Source of the DNA: JAFGRU01 sp963665915
GTDB taxonomy: Bacteria; Desulfobacterota; Desulfuromonadia; Desulfuromonadales; JAAYDE01
Assembly (NCBI GenBank): GCA_963665915.2
Contig: CAXXSG010000002.1
Span: 620,001-684,000, forward strand
Direction: 5' to 3'
Length of the DNA: 64,000 nucleotides
The notes under the pieces: model-generated
The model's input: only the letters and a program-made list of their open reading frames with translations
Told to the model about the DNA's origin: nothing
The model's database searches: none
Part shown: piece after piece, positions 46,383-55,566 of the stretch
Layout: each line of letters opens with the position of its first letter
Numbering within the stretch: the stretch's first letter is position 1
Made by a program: the position numbers and the translations under genes

Positions 46383-46413
46383 ATAGTTGACAGAATTACT
46401 CGGGTATGATAAT
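46383..46413 (+). promoter_or_regulatory. IscR type 1 operator overlapping the cysE-isc promoter
   Basis: Bases 46383-46407 match 23 of 25 positions of the type 1 IscR/Rrf2 consensus, with halves ATAGTTGAC and ACTCGGGTAT. A -35 TTGACA (46387-46392) and -10 GATAAT (46408-46413, spacer 15) lie in or beside it, as in the E. coli iscR promoter. It supports negative feedback by the Rrf2 protein encoded two genes downstream. Confidence 0.8.
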
Positions 46414-46479
46414 CAAATCCTAAAATCAGTTTTGGCAGTTGAATATATGGGTCGGCAACCAGGAATCGGAGAGCCTACT

Positions 46480-47181
46480 GTGTTTAAAGCACTGAGAGAA
46501 GACATCCAAGCGGTCTTTGACCGTGATCCTGCGGCGCGTAGTATCCCTGAGGTCATATTCTGTTATCCCGGGTTTCATGCCATGTGCTTTTACCGACTCG
46601 GGCATGCTCTGTGGAAAAGAAAAATCTTTTTTCTGGCGCGCCTGGTATCTCACTTGGGTCGTTTTGCTACCGGTATTGAAATTCATCCCGGCGCCAAAAT
46701 CGGCCATGGATTTTTTATTGATCATGGCATGGGAGTGGTTATTGGTGAAACCACGGAAATTGGTGAGAACTGCACTCTTTATCATGGTGTGACTCTTGGG
46801 GGGACCTCATGGGCGAAGGAAAAAAGACATCCCACCCTGGGAGACAATGTTGTGGTAGGAGCCGGCGCCAAAATCCTAGGACCCTTTCAGGTCGGGTCTA
46901 ACTCCAAAATCGGCGCTAATTCAGTTGTTATCAAAGAGGTTCCTCCCAACTCTTCTGTTGTCGGGGTCCCAGGGCGAGTGGTTTTTTCGGAAGGTCCTTC
47001 TGTTCCGCCCAGAGCGGACCTTGAGCACGGTAAGCTTCCGGATCCACAGGCCAAAGCCATATCCTGTCTGTTCGATCAGGTTGTCTCTTTGGAAAAGAAA
47101 GTCAAAGAACTCAATCGCGAGGTGAAAAACCTCCGCCAACCTCAGGATGAAAATAATCAGGAAGGGGAGGTTTCAGAGTGA
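46480..47181 (+). CDS. cysE: Serine O-acetyltransferase
   Basis: 233 residues. It acetylates serine for cysteine synthesis. N-terminal helical part (REDIQAVFDRDPAARS, LARLVSHLGRFATG) and left-handed beta-helix of hexapeptide repeats with catalytic IDHGMGVVIGETTEIG, HGVTLGGT, and ENARVGVPGRVV-type C-terminus. GTG 46480 is taken as start because GGAG lies eight bases before it and the frame's earlier TTG falls inside the IscR operator and promoter. First gene of the operon; the stop overlaps rrf2. Confidence 0.94.
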   Translation: MFKALREDIQAVFDRDPAARSIPEVIFCYPGFHAMCFYRLGHALWKRKIFFLARLVSHLGRFATGIEIHPGAKIGHGFFIDHGMGVVIGETTEIGENCTLYHGVTLGGTSWAKEKRHPTLGDNVVVGAGAKILGPFQVGSNSKIGANSVVIKEVPPNSSVVGVPGRVVFSEGPSVPPRADLEHGKLPDPQAKAISCLFDQVVSLEKKVKELNREVKNLRQPQDENNQEGEVSE

Positions 47182-47660
47182 GACTTTCAACCAAAGCTCA
47201 ATATGCTGTCAGGGCCATGGTCAGCCTTTCATTGTTGAATGACCAGGGAAGGCCGGTTTCAATCAAAGAGATCGCTGGAAGAGAAGACCTTTCCCTTAAT
47301 TACCTTGAGCAGCTTTTCGCTATGTTGAGGCGTAATGAGATTGTAAAAAGTGTTCGGGGTCCGGGTGGTGGATATGTTCTGGCGAGGGCTGCACAGAATA
47401 TCCGGGTGGATGAAATCATCGATAGTGTCGAGGAAACGCTGGTTCCTGTTTCCTGTATGGAAAAGAACGGTGAGTGCGGTTGCTTTGAAAAATGTGTGAC
47501 CCGTACAGTCTGGCAAGGGCTGGGGGAAAAAATCCGGAATTTCCTTGCCTCCATAACCCTGGAAGAACTAACTCAGGAAGCCAGGAAGAAGATGACGGTT
47601 GCTGAAAAACTGTTTGTTGGGGAAAAATCACAGAGAAGAGAAGTGAGGAAAGCTGAGTGA
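47178..47660 (+). CDS. iscR: Rrf2-family Fe-S regulator (IscR-like)
   Basis: 160 residues. N-terminal winged helix with MRLSTKAQYAVRAMVSL and GPGGGYVLAR (about 61-70), then the cluster-binding cysteines C93, C100, C102, C106 in VSCMEKNGECGCFEKC, which fits the C-X5/6-C-X5-C pattern of IscR with an extra Cys. It should bind a [2Fe-2S] cluster and repress the operon through the site at 46383. GTG start overlaps cysE by four bases. Confidence 0.93.
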   Translation: MRLSTKAQYAVRAMVSLSLLNDQGRPVSIKEIAGREDLSLNYLEQLFAMLRRNEIVKSVRGPGGGYVLARAAQNIRVDEIIDSVEETLVPVSCMEKNGECGCFEKCVTRTVWQGLGEKIRNFLASITLEELTQEARKKMTVAEKLFVGEKSQRREVRKAE

Positions 47661-48835
47661 AAAAGATTTATCTGGATAACAACGCCACTACCGCCGTTCG
47701 AGCGGATGTCATGGACACTATGCTCCCATTTTTCAGGGAGGATTTTGGCAATCCTTCCAGTCTTCACTGGGCGGGCAGGGCGGTTAACACGCACCTTGAA
47801 AAAGCCCGCCGGCAGGTTGCCGACCTGATTAACTGCGTCCCTTCTGAAATCGTTTTCACAAGTTGTGGAAGCGAGGGCAATAATTTTGCTCTTAAAGGGA
47901 CTGTGGAAGCCCTGCGAAAAAAGGGGGGTCATATTATCACAACTGCGGTGGAACATCCCGCCGTGTTGACAACCTGTCGTTTTCTCGAAAAACAGGGCAC
48001 AAGGGTGACTTACCTGCCTGTAGATGAATACGGTCTGCTTGATCTGGACGCTTTGGAAAAAGCCATAACGCCCCAGACCATTCTGATTGCCGTGATGTGG
48101 GGCAATAATGAAACCGGAGTTGTTTTTCCGATTGAAGAGATCGGCCGTATTGCCGGGAAACACGATGTCCGCTTTCTTTCCGACGCTGTACAGGCCGTCG
48201 GAAAAATTCCGGTAGATGTTCAGACAGCCGGGGTGGACCTCTTGTCTCTATCCGGGCATAAAATCGAAGCGCCAAAGGGGGTTGGTGCTCTCTTTGTTCG
48301 CAAAGGAAATCCTTTGATACCTTTGATTCATGGTGGACATCAAGAGCTCAATCGACGGGGTGGAACCCACAATGTTCCCGGTATCGTAGGGCTTGGCAGA
48401 GCTTGCGAACTGGCTGTCGGAGAAGTGGGGGGCTACCAAAAGAAGATAGGTGCCCTCAGGGACAGGCTCCAGCAGGGGCTTATGGCAAAGGTTCCTGAGG
48501 TCAAGCTGAACGGCCACGTTCAATATCGTTTGCCTGGCACCCTCAATGTCAGCTTTGCATATATTGAAGGCGAGGCCTTGCTCCTCCATCTCGATATGCA
48601 GGGTATTGCGGCATCGTCAGGATCCGCCTGCACTTCTGGAACTATGGGGATGTCCCATGTTCTCGAGGCGATGAAAGTCGACCCCCTTCTGGGGCAGTCG
48701 AGTGTTCGCTTCAGCCTGGGCCGTGAGACAACGGAAGAGGATATCGACTATGTTCTGGATGTTCTTCCACCCATTGTCCAGAAACTGCGGGAGATGAGTC
48801 CTCTGTACCACAACACATCCGAGGCGGCTTCCTGA
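47657..48835 (+). CDS. iscS: Cysteine desulfurase
   Basis: 392 residues, PLP enzyme that takes sulfur from cysteine and passes it on as persulfide. LDNNATTAV at 6-14, PLP lysine Lys202 in SGHKIEAPKG, and catalytic Cys325 in SSGSACTSG on a flexible loop. The NifS/IscS group is clear. GTG start overlaps the regulator by four bases. It serves both IscU downstream and MnmA. Confidence 0.96.
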   Translation: MKKIYLDNNATTAVRADVMDTMLPFFREDFGNPSSLHWAGRAVNTHLEKARRQVADLINCVPSEIVFTSCGSEGNNFALKGTVEALRKKGGHIITTAVEHPAVLTTCRFLEKQGTRVTYLPVDEYGLLDLDALEKAITPQTILIAVMWGNNETGVVFPIEEIGRIAGKHDVRFLSDAVQAVGKIPVDVQTAGVDLLSLSGHKIEAPKGVGALFVRKGNPLIPLIHGGHQELNRRGGTHNVPGIVGLGRACELAVGEVGGYQKKIGALRDRLQQGLMAKVPEVKLNGHVQYRLPGTLNVSFAYIEGEALLLHLDMQGIAASSGSACTSGTMGMSHVLEAMKVDPLLGQSSVRFSLGRETTEEDIDYVLDVLPPIVQKLREMSPLYHNTSEAAS

Positions 48836-48919
48836 TCAGGCTCTGAAAAAAAATTGTATGGTTTTCCGTTTATCCGGAAATGCATCATGTTTATATAAAA
48901 TGAATAAAGGAGTTAAGGT

Positions 48920-49288
48920 ATGTATTCTGATAAAGTGATGGATCATTTTTCCAATCCTCGTAATGTCGGTGAAATGGAAGTTCCCGATGCGATCGGTGAG
49001 TTCGGCAGTGCCAGTTGCGGAGATACGATCAAGGTTTTTCTGAAGATTGAAGACAATATTATTCGGGATATCAAATTCAAGACATTCGGGTGTGCAGCTG
49101 CTATTGCCAGTTCATCAATGATGACCGAAATGGCGTGTGGAAAAACCCTTGAGGAGGCGCTTGATCTGACCAACGAAGCCGTGGCTCAGGAACTTGACGG
49201 TCTTCCCCCGGAAAAAATGCATTGTTCCTGTCTGGCGGCCGACGGGCTTCACAAGGCCATTAATGATTATCTCGGGGCCAAAGAATAA
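48920..49288 (+). CDS. iscU: Fe-S cluster scaffold IscU/NifU N-type
   Basis: 122 residues with cluster ligands Cys33 in GSASCGD (with Asp35), Cys58 in TFGCAAAIASSS, and Cys102/Cys104 in MHCSCLAADG. The single-domain form assembles [2Fe-2S] and [4Fe-4S] clusters with IscS. AAAGGAG precedes the ATG. No IscA, HscBA or ferredoxin gene follows, so this is a short isc operon. Confidence 0.96.
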   Translation: MYSDKVMDHFSNPRNVGEMEVPDAIGEFGSASCGDTIKVFLKIEDNIIRDIKFKTFGCAAAIASSSMMTEMACGKTLEEALDLTNEAVAQELDGLPPEKMHCSCLAADGLHKAINDYLGAKE

Positions 49289-49313
49289 GGTTTTACTTTA
49301 ATTTTGTTTAACT

Positions 49314-49340
49314 TCGGAGGGCTGAAGGTCCTCCTTTTTT
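49314..49340 (+). terminator. Hairpin and T-run between iscU and mnmA
   Basis: GGAGG (49315-49319) pairs with CCTCC (49331-49335) and is followed by TTTTTTA. The short stem may stop only part of the transcripts, reducing mnmA-mtaB expression relative to isc genes. Confidence 0.5.
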
Positions 49341-49386
49341 ATTGGCGGAAAAAAACGCAAGTGATTCCAGAGGAGAAAGACCTGAT

Positions 49387-50454
49387 TTGAAGAAAAAAGC
49401 GATAGTGGCATTGAGCGGAGGAGTCGATTCCGCGGTCGCGGCGGCTATCCTTCTGGAGCAGGGTTGGGAGGTGGCCGGACTGACCATGGAGGTGGTCACG
49501 CCAGAGTGCTTTGAAACGGGACAAAACCGCTTAGGAGTGGAGTCGGGAAAAGCTAGTCGGGAGGCTCGCAAGGTCGCCGATTTTCTGAAAATCCCTTTTT
49601 TCTCCGTTAACTTCACAAAAGAGTTTCGGGAGAAAGTGATCCAATCCTTTTTTTCTGAATACCTTTCGGGACGGACCCCCAATCCCTGTGTGGTCTGCAA
49701 CCGCTTTATCAAATTTGGAATCCTTCAGGAAGAGGCTCTGAAACTTGGTGCCGATCTTTTTGCTACCGGTCATTATGCGAGGATTTTCCACGAAAACGAT
49801 CGATACCTGCTTAAAAAAGGAATCGACGAGAAAAAAGACCAGAGTTATTTTTTGTTTTCTCTTCAACAGGAGCAACTGGCCAGGACGATTTTCCCTCTCG
49901 GTTCTTTGACCAAGGACGAGGTCCGCCGCATGGCCCAAAAAATGGGTTTGCCTTCCCCGGATCGCTCAGAGAGTCAGGATATCTGTTTTATTCCGGATCA
50001 GGATTATATCGGTTTTCTGGAGAGTGAGCTTCATATCAAAGGCACAGCTGGTAATATCGTGCATGTCTCCGGCAAGGTTCTGGGGCCTCACCAGGGGACC
50101 TATCGGTATACCGTCGGCCAGCGTAAAGGACTTGGTATTGCCTGGCCACAACCACTTTATGTGATTCGGGTGGATGCAGAAGCAAAACAGGTTGTTGTGG
50201 GCGAAAAAATGTACCTGGAGGTTTTCGAAATGCAGGTTCAGGATGTGAACTGGGTCGCTCAGCCCCTGACCGGCAGTATCCGTTGTAAATGCCGGATTCG
50301 ATACAGGCACCAGGAGGCTCCTGCGTCGGTTGTTCCTCTGGAAGATGGGCGGGCGGACGTTTTTTTTGATGAACCCCAGGCAGGAGTCACCCCCGGGCAG
50401 GGGGCCGTTTTTTACCAGGAGGACCTCGTTCTTGGTGGAGGTTGGATCAGGTGA
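49387..50454 (+). CDS. mnmA: tRNA-specific 2-thiouridylase
   Basis: About 355 residues. It adds sulfur to U34 of tRNA-Lys, Glu and Gln. PP-loop ALSGGVDSAVAA near the start, catalytic cysteines in NPCVVC near 90 and SQDICF near 190, and the family's C-terminal beta domain. TTG 49387 is chosen with AGGAG upstream; an alternative TTG at 49342 lies in the terminator region. Sulfur can come from IscS in the same operon. Confidence 0.94.
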   Translation: MKKKAIVALSGGVDSAVAAAILLEQGWEVAGLTMEVVTPECFETGQNRLGVESGKASREARKVADFLKIPFFSVNFTKEFREKVIQSFFSEYLSGRTPNPCVVCNRFIKFGILQEEALKLGADLFATGHYARIFHENDRYLLKKGIDEKKDQSYFLFSLQQEQLARTIFPLGSLTKDEVRRMAQKMGLPSPDRSESQDICFIPDQDYIGFLESELHIKGTAGNIVHVSGKVLGPHQGTYRYTVGQRKGLGIAWPQPLYVIRVDAEAKQVVVGEKMYLEVFEMQVQDVNWVAQPLTGSIRCKCRIRYRHQEAPASVVPLEDGRADVFFDEPQAGVTPGQGAVFYQEDLVLGGGWIR

Positions 50455-51764
50455 AAAGAAGAGCAGCCATTGTGACTCTCGGATGCAAAACCAACCAGTT
50501 TGAATCCTCGGTTATGGAAGAGAGGCTGAGATCATCCGGTTATGAGATCGTCCCGTTTGAGTCCGGCGCCGATCTGGTGGTGGTCAACACCTGTACAGTA
50601 ACCTCTGCCACCGATTCCCAGTCGCGAAACCTGATCCGGCGTAGTCACCGTCTGAATCCTGATGTGCGGATTGTTGTGACCGGCTGCTATGCTCAAATGC
50701 GTCCCGACGCTTTCCGGGAGTTTTCTGGTGTCAGCCTGGTTCTGGGAAATGAGGAAAAAAACGACCTGCTTGAGTTTTTGGATGGAGAAAACCGGGAGCA
50801 GAATGTTCATGTCTCCGATATCCGTGACAATTGCCGACCAATTTCTTTCCCAGCCACCTCTTACGCAAGTCGCAGTCGAGCCTTTCTACAGGTTCAGAAT
50901 GGCTGCGATGCTTTCTGCTCTTATTGCATTATCCCTTATGCGCGCGGGAAAAGCCGCTCCCTTCCAATGCCTGCAATTCTTCAAAAAATCCAAGCTCTGA
51001 AGGAAGAGGGGTTCAAAGAGGTCGTCCTGACCGGAATTCATCTCGGGGATTTTGGCCGCGACCTTTCTCCAGATATGACTTTCTCTGATCTGGTTGATGG
51101 ACTGGAGTGTCAAAGCGGGATCCGAAGGCTTCGGATCGGCTCCATTGAGCCGAACGAAATTTCCGATCGCCTTATCGACATCGTAGGCGACTCGGAAAAT
51201 ATCTGTCCACATTTCCATGTTCCCCTGCAGTCAGGGGATGATCGTATCCTGGCGCGTATGAAACGCCCTTATACGAGAAAATTCTTTCATGATCTGGTGA
51301 TGAAGATCAGTTCCAGGGTATCGGATGTCGGCATCGGCATTGACGTCATTGCCGGTTTTCCTGGTGAAAGCGATCAGGAGTTTCAGAATACCTGGGACCT
51401 TATCGACAGCCTTCCACTCAGCTATCTGCATGTCTTTCCCTTTAGTTCCCGGCCTGGTACTGAAGCGGCTGGATTTCCGGATCAGGTCCCGACGCCCTTG
51501 ATCAAAGAGCGTGCAGAACGTCTTCGCAGTCTTGGTGAAAAAAAGAAAAAAGTATTTATGAATAGTTACTTAGGGAGAAAACTTGAAGTAGTTGTTGAAG
51601 CCTGGGAGGAAGGTTCCTTTCACCGAGGGCTGTCCCGGAACTATTTAAAGGTTCTTTTTCCCTGTCCTGAAAATATGGAGAGGGAAACAGTCTATATTTT
51701 TATCAAAGAAATTTCTTCGCAAGGTTTGACGGGAGAGATAGTGAGGTCTGACAACGAGAGCTAA
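50451..51764 (+). CDS. mtaB: MtaB-type tRNA methylthiotransferase
   Basis: 437 residues, radical SAM protein that converts t6A37 to ms2t6A in tRNA. N-terminal UPF0004 domain with cysteines in LGCKTNQFES, NTCTVT and TGCYAQ, radical SAM cluster CDAFCSYCIIPYARG near 145, and a C-terminal TRAM-like domain. The GTG start overlaps mnmA's stop by four bases; GGAGG lies nine bases before it. It completes a sulfur/Fe-S/tRNA-modification operon. Confidence 0.93.
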   Translation: MKRRAAIVTLGCKTNQFESSVMEERLRSSGYEIVPFESGADLVVVNTCTVTSATDSQSRNLIRRSHRLNPDVRIVVTGCYAQMRPDAFREFSGVSLVLGNEEKNDLLEFLDGENREQNVHVSDIRDNCRPISFPATSYASRSRAFLQVQNGCDAFCSYCIIPYARGKSRSLPMPAILQKIQALKEEGFKEVVLTGIHLGDFGRDLSPDMTFSDLVDGLECQSGIRRLRIGSIEPNEISDRLIDIVGDSENICPHFHVPLQSGDDRILARMKRPYTRKFFHDLVMKISSRVSDVGIGIDVIAGFPGESDQEFQNTWDLIDSLPLSYLHVFPFSSRPGTEAAGFPDQVPTPLIKERAERLRSLGEKKKKVFMNSYLGRKLEVVVEAWEEGSFHRGLSRNYLKVLFPCPENMERETVYIFIKEISSQGLTGEIVRSDNES

Positions 51765-51785
51765 AATTTTGCCGGTACGCGTAAT

Positions 51786-53597
51786 CTATTGCTCATCTTT
51801 TTTTGTCATAAGAATGTTGAAGGCCTTTTTTAAAAGGAGGATGCTGATAAATCCTAGAAGGGTAAAAATAATAATGGGTAATGCCGGACCAAACTGCAGG
51901 GAAATCCAATTCCATCCCCCACCGGAACCAGAGAGGCCTTTGGCTTCCGGATGAAGCCCCTCATCGGCCGCGGTGGCGGCACCGCCTCCCCCCCAAATCA
52001 TTTTTACCACCTTCAAAAAATTAAATTCAGTATTATTGCCAGATGGCCTGTTTGCCGCATAATTTTTTTTATTGTCACCTTGAACGGTGAAAATAGGCCC
52101 GCCAAGGCCGGAAGGATCCATTATCATCCCGTTTTGTTTGCCGTCCTCGTCACAGGGCCCCCCATCCTTGAGGGCAATGGTGAAGACAGTTCTTTCAGCA
52201 TTAAATACGGCGGGGATCGGCTCTGCCGACCACCCCGTTTCCTTCCCGCATTTGAGCCAGTGGTAACCGGGTGGTGCCGGTTCCGGGAGAAAAACCTTGA
52301 GTTTCGCTTCACCACCAGGCTCATAGGTGCGGATCTGGAGGTCGAAAAGTCCGTAAGGTATTTGGGGGGGCTGGCCTGTTGTCGGTCCAGGTTGGGTTGA
52401 GCGGGACAGGTCGACAATCTGTCCACCTACTTCAACCTCGAAACCTATGGCTTGGTTTTTTAGTGGGACGATTACCGCTTGGTTGGTAAACGGTGTGAGC
52501 CAATTATCATCCACTCTGACCCGGGTTTTTTTGCTGGATTTCAACCCTGATTTGCTGGTGATTGTCAGTTCAAAAACCAGATTGACCGTTTCGAAGCTTT
52601 TCACCGGAGGGCTGATAAAGGTTGGATTACTGCTGGTGGGATCGGAGATGGTTACCGGAGGTCCTTGGAGTTGGGTCCAGAAATACTTTTCAATTTTTTC
52701 CTGCTGGGTAAAAGAATTAGAACCTTCCAGGGTGATTCGAGATCCCTCGTCAAAGATTCCATCCGCGCCTGCATCGGCTACTAAAACACTGTTGCTTGAT
52801 GAGATATTGACCCATAGGGTATCGCTTCCCTTAAGGCCGCCTTTATCGGTTGCGAGCAGTTCAAAGGAAAGCGTTTCAATCGGATGCAGGGTGAAGGGGG
52901 CAATAAAGAACGGCTTGACGGCTGTTGAATCGGAAAGCACTACCCTGGGGCCACTTGTCTGTCGCCATTTATACTTTAACTCTTCCCTTTTTCCGTCTGC
53001 ATCCAGGGATCCTGACCCATCCAGATAAACTTTATTTCCCTGGGGGGCCGTCTGATCTGTACCGGCGTCGGCGGAAGGTTGAATGTTGCCCCAACTGACG
53101 TTAACGATGCATGTGTCCTTGACTGAGATACCGTTTTCGGTTTCCAGAGTCAACTCAAATACCAGAGCCTCACCTTCCGGACCGACTTCCGGTGATGTAA
53201 AAAAAGGACGGATTTCTTCAGGGTTTGAAAGCTGGATGGAAGGCCCTTCCAGTTGTCTCCATGAAACTTTCATCCTGGAAATATCGAGTGGCCACGAATT
53301 TGAAGCATCCAAAAAGACCTTGACTCTCTCATCCACCAACTGGTCAGGGCCGGCTAAGGCTGCTGGTATTTTTTCCGTCAGATTATTGGGTTTTTTAAGA
53401 GCTGTCCCTGTTTCAGGAAGGGGTGGCTTTGAAAACTCATTGGCCGTGATTTGAAGGGAAGCTTCAGAGCGTTGAGAGAAAAGGAGAGATTTTTCCACCG
53501 CGTTTCCATGAGAGAAACCGGGGGAAACCAAATGAGTTACGGCGAAAAAAAATGTTATCGAAGAAAACAGCAAAAATGTATTTTTCAGTATTGTCAT
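51786..53597 (-). CDS. Surface protein with PKD-like repeats and C-terminal membrane anchor
   Basis: 603 residues: signal peptide (1-30), three PKD/K319L-type beta domains (ADAGTDQTAPQGNKVYLDGSGS-like starts near 80, 185 and 285; each ends with a W-Q-GP segment), then a choice-of-anchor U-like domain (GLFDLQIRTYEPGG ... NGMIMDPSGLG, about 425-510), Gly/Ala-rich linker, membrane helix and KK tail. The pattern suggests an exported protein held and processed at the cell surface. Substrate unknown. Confidence 0.83.
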   Translation of the reverse strand: MTILKNTFLLFSSITFFFAVTHLVSPGFSHGNAVEKSLLFSQRSEASLQITANEFSKPPLPETGTALKKPNNLTEKIPAALAGPDQLVDERVKVFLDASNSWPLDISRMKVSWRQLEGPSIQLSNPEEIRPFFTSPEVGPEGEALVFELTLETENGISVKDTCIVNVSWGNIQPSADAGTDQTAPQGNKVYLDGSGSLDADGKREELKYKWRQTSGPRVVLSDSTAVKPFFIAPFTLHPIETLSFELLATDKGGLKGSDTLWVNISSSNSVLVADAGADGIFDEGSRITLEGSNSFTQQEKIEKYFWTQLQGPPVTISDPTSSNPTFISPPVKSFETVNLVFELTITSKSGLKSSKKTRVRVDDNWLTPFTNQAVIVPLKNQAIGFEVEVGGQIVDLSRSTQPGPTTGQPPQIPYGLFDLQIRTYEPGGEAKLKVFLPEPAPPGYHWLKCGKETGWSAEPIPAVFNAERTVFTIALKDGGPCDEDGKQNGMIMDPSGLGGPIFTVQGDNKKNYAANRPSGNNTEFNFLKVVKMIWGGGGAATAADEGLHPEAKGLSGSGGGWNWISLQFGPALPIIIFTLLGFISILLLKKAFNILMTKKDEQ

Positions 53598-54072
53598 AAC
53601 GGCCTGGAAATTTTGGGTTTTTATTTAACCCAGACATTATCTGCAAATTCTCCTCCAAAACGTCTCAAAATCATACTGAATATGGTTTTTTCAGCCTAAT
53701 AAGGGGGCAGGGTTAATTCTCCATCACCAGGGTATTGACAGCTTTTGAAGTTAATCGGAATGAGAAACGAGATAAAATTGAAAATGCGTGCGACTTGACA
53801 AAAAGTCGGAATGTCCATTAAAAATGAGAACGGGGCAAAATTTTCCTGGTCGTTGGAGAGATGCCGCCATAAGATGTTGCAGTCTTAAAGGCCTTGTTTC
53901 TTCTTGGAGCAGCGGATTAACTGGTAATTGTGTTGTAGGAGCCTGTCGGATTTAGAATGAATCTATTGCGAAATCGGAAAATCTGTCCTCGATTTACCAT
54001 TTTCTCATTACGATCCCCTAAGTCCGAAAGACTCCAAGTGTTTTTCAATGGGGTAATTGAAAGGATGTCAGA
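53598..54072. other. Intergenic stretch, nothing recognised
   Basis: 475 bases upstream of two divergent genes. Short frames here have no ribosome site. It must hold promoters for both genes, but none could be picked out with confidence. Confidence 0.5.
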
Positions 54073-54390
54073 ATGGATAACCTCTATACGGTTCTTCTTC
54101 ATGCCGGTTATATATTTTTTTCGTTGGTTTTTGCCTCCTCTGCTGTTGTCACCCTGACAACCTATGTAAAAACAATCAAAAAAAATAAAGCCAATGCTGT
54201 TTGGTTGTCAAAGCGGTGGCTCATGGTGCTTTTTTTAGCTTTTGGTATGCCCTGCCTTATATTCGGTGTATTACTTTGGAACCAGGACGAAACAACATCC
54301 GTGTTGGTAACAGGCATTTGTGCAGCAGCTTTGGGTGTTTTGCTGGGCCTTAGGGCAGAGGAACGCTTACGGGACGAGCGTTTTCGCTGA
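54073..54390 (+). CDS. Small membrane protein of unknown function
   Basis: 105 residues, three membrane helices (about 7-28, 48-68, 77-92) with a basic loop (KTIKKNKANAVWLSKRW) and a charged C-terminus RAEERLRDERFR. AAAGGATG lies seven bases before the ATG. No family recognised and no informative neighbour. Confidence 0.65.
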   Translation: MDNLYTVLLHAGYIFFSLVFASSAVVTLTTYVKTIKKNKANAVWLSKRWLMVLFLAFGMPCLIFGVLLWNQDETTSVLVTGICAAALGVLLGLRAEERLRDERFR

Positions 54391-54503
54391 CCCGGATTGT
54401 TTCCAGGCCTTTGGATTCAAACGAAGTGATTCATGCCGGTTAAATTTGAGAAATTTGAGAAAATGGATCGGCCCGATAATTACTGGATAGGATTTTTGGG
54501 GAA

Positions 54504-55235
54504 TTAATATTCCAGGCTTCCGTGTTGAAGTGTGGCATGGGCCTGATGGGCCAGGTCGAAAAACAGTTCAGTCTCCTGGGAAGGTATCTGCGTTAAGTGA
54601 CGGTAGATGATCAGGTTCTCTCCATCCGCTTCCATACAGAGGTCCTTTTCTTTTTCACACAGATGAATAATTCCTGAGTTCAGAAAGATTTTGCGGATTT
54701 TTTCCTCCTCTTTGCCGTAGAGCTTGTAATATCTGGAGAAATCCGGAAAGGTGTGGCATTCAATCAGACGGAAATTAAATGTATCTTCCAGATACTTTGC
54801 GTACGGGCGATCGAAATGACGATCCGGTTGAAGAAAAAACGGGGGAAGGTTGAGGTCATTAGTTTTAAAGCAGACAATGGTCTGCGTCTGGTAAATGCTT
54901 TTTTCTTCGTCGGTTTCTTCTAAAAGGGCTTCTTTTTTTATTGTGCGGGTGAAGTCCAAGATAGCGACAAAGGCTTCCCCCATCCCCTTGGTCATAATAT
55001 TTTCTTCTCTGCCGTTTTTACAGGACTGAAAAAACGGCAGAGAAGAAAAATCCCTGATGATTGAGCCGTCTCCCTTTTCTTTAAAAGAAAAACCAAGCTG
55101 AAAAGCCATATCCTTCATGCTGCTAGAACGTTTTTCGGGAAAGGCTTTGAAAAAAATCAGTGAAAATCCCCAAAAAACAAAACCAATTCCTATTAGAAGA
55201 AAAAAAATCTGTATTGGCGCCAGATCATGCATCAA
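54504..55235 (-). CDS. Membrane-anchored protein of unknown function
   Basis: 243 residues: one N-terminal membrane helix (8-30), then a soluble alpha/beta domain including YQTQTIVCFKTNDLNLPPFFLQP and RRLIECH-type segments; resemblance to DUF3137-like proteins is weak. The gene contains a perfect 20-base inverted repeat (55000-55049). Function unknown. Confidence 0.7.
   Translation of the reverse strand: MMHDLAPIQIFFLLIGIGFVFWGFSLIFFKAFPEKRSSSMKDMAFQLGFSFKEKGDGSIIRDFSSLPFFQSCKNGREENIMTKGMGEAFVAILDFTRTIKKEALLEETDEEKSIYQTQTIVCFKTNDLNLPPFFLQPDRHFDRPYAKYLEDTFNFRLIECHTFPDFSRYYKLYGKEEEKIRKIFLNSGIIHLCEKEKDLCMEADGENLIIYRHLTQIPSQETELFFDLAHQAHATLQHGSLEY
55000..55049. repeat. Perfect 20-base inverted repeat inside a coding sequence
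   Basis: Arms 55000-55019 (beginning TTTTCTTCTCTGCC) and 55030-55049 (ending AGAGAAGAAAA) are exact reverse complements with a ten-base loop. It lies within the gene 54504-55235 without breaking the frame, encoding SSLPFFQSCKNGREE on the coding strand. Confidence 0.9.
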
Positions 55236-55512
55236 CAGTCTCCATACTTGTTTGAAATGAATCCATTTTAATCATAAAATTGATCTTATATGAGTACCGT
55301 CTTCATGTTAAGCCAAAAATAGGATGCAAAAGATCCCAAGTGTATCTCCTGCAGGGTTTTTAGCCTTTTTCAATAAAGTAGCTGTATCTTTCGACTATTG
55401 TGCAGAATGTATCCGCTGAACCCAAAAGAGGTTGCTTGGCAGCGTGCAAAATTTAATCCGGCTGTAATAACCTATCAGACCGGATCAAGCTCCTTAAATT
55501 CAATAGAGATAT

Positions 55513-55548
55513 AAAAAGCGGAAAAAGAAAATCTTTTTCCGCTTTTTA
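55513..55548 (-). terminator. Terminator of the glutamate synthase gene
   Basis: A perfect 15-base stem (AAAAAGCGGAAAAAG with CTTTTTCCGCTTTTT) around a five-base loop, 19 bases beyond the stop codon of the gene on the minus strand. The A- and T-rich ends allow it to act in both directions. Confidence 0.85.
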
Positions 55549-55566
55549 GTTGTTTGCAAAATCCCT

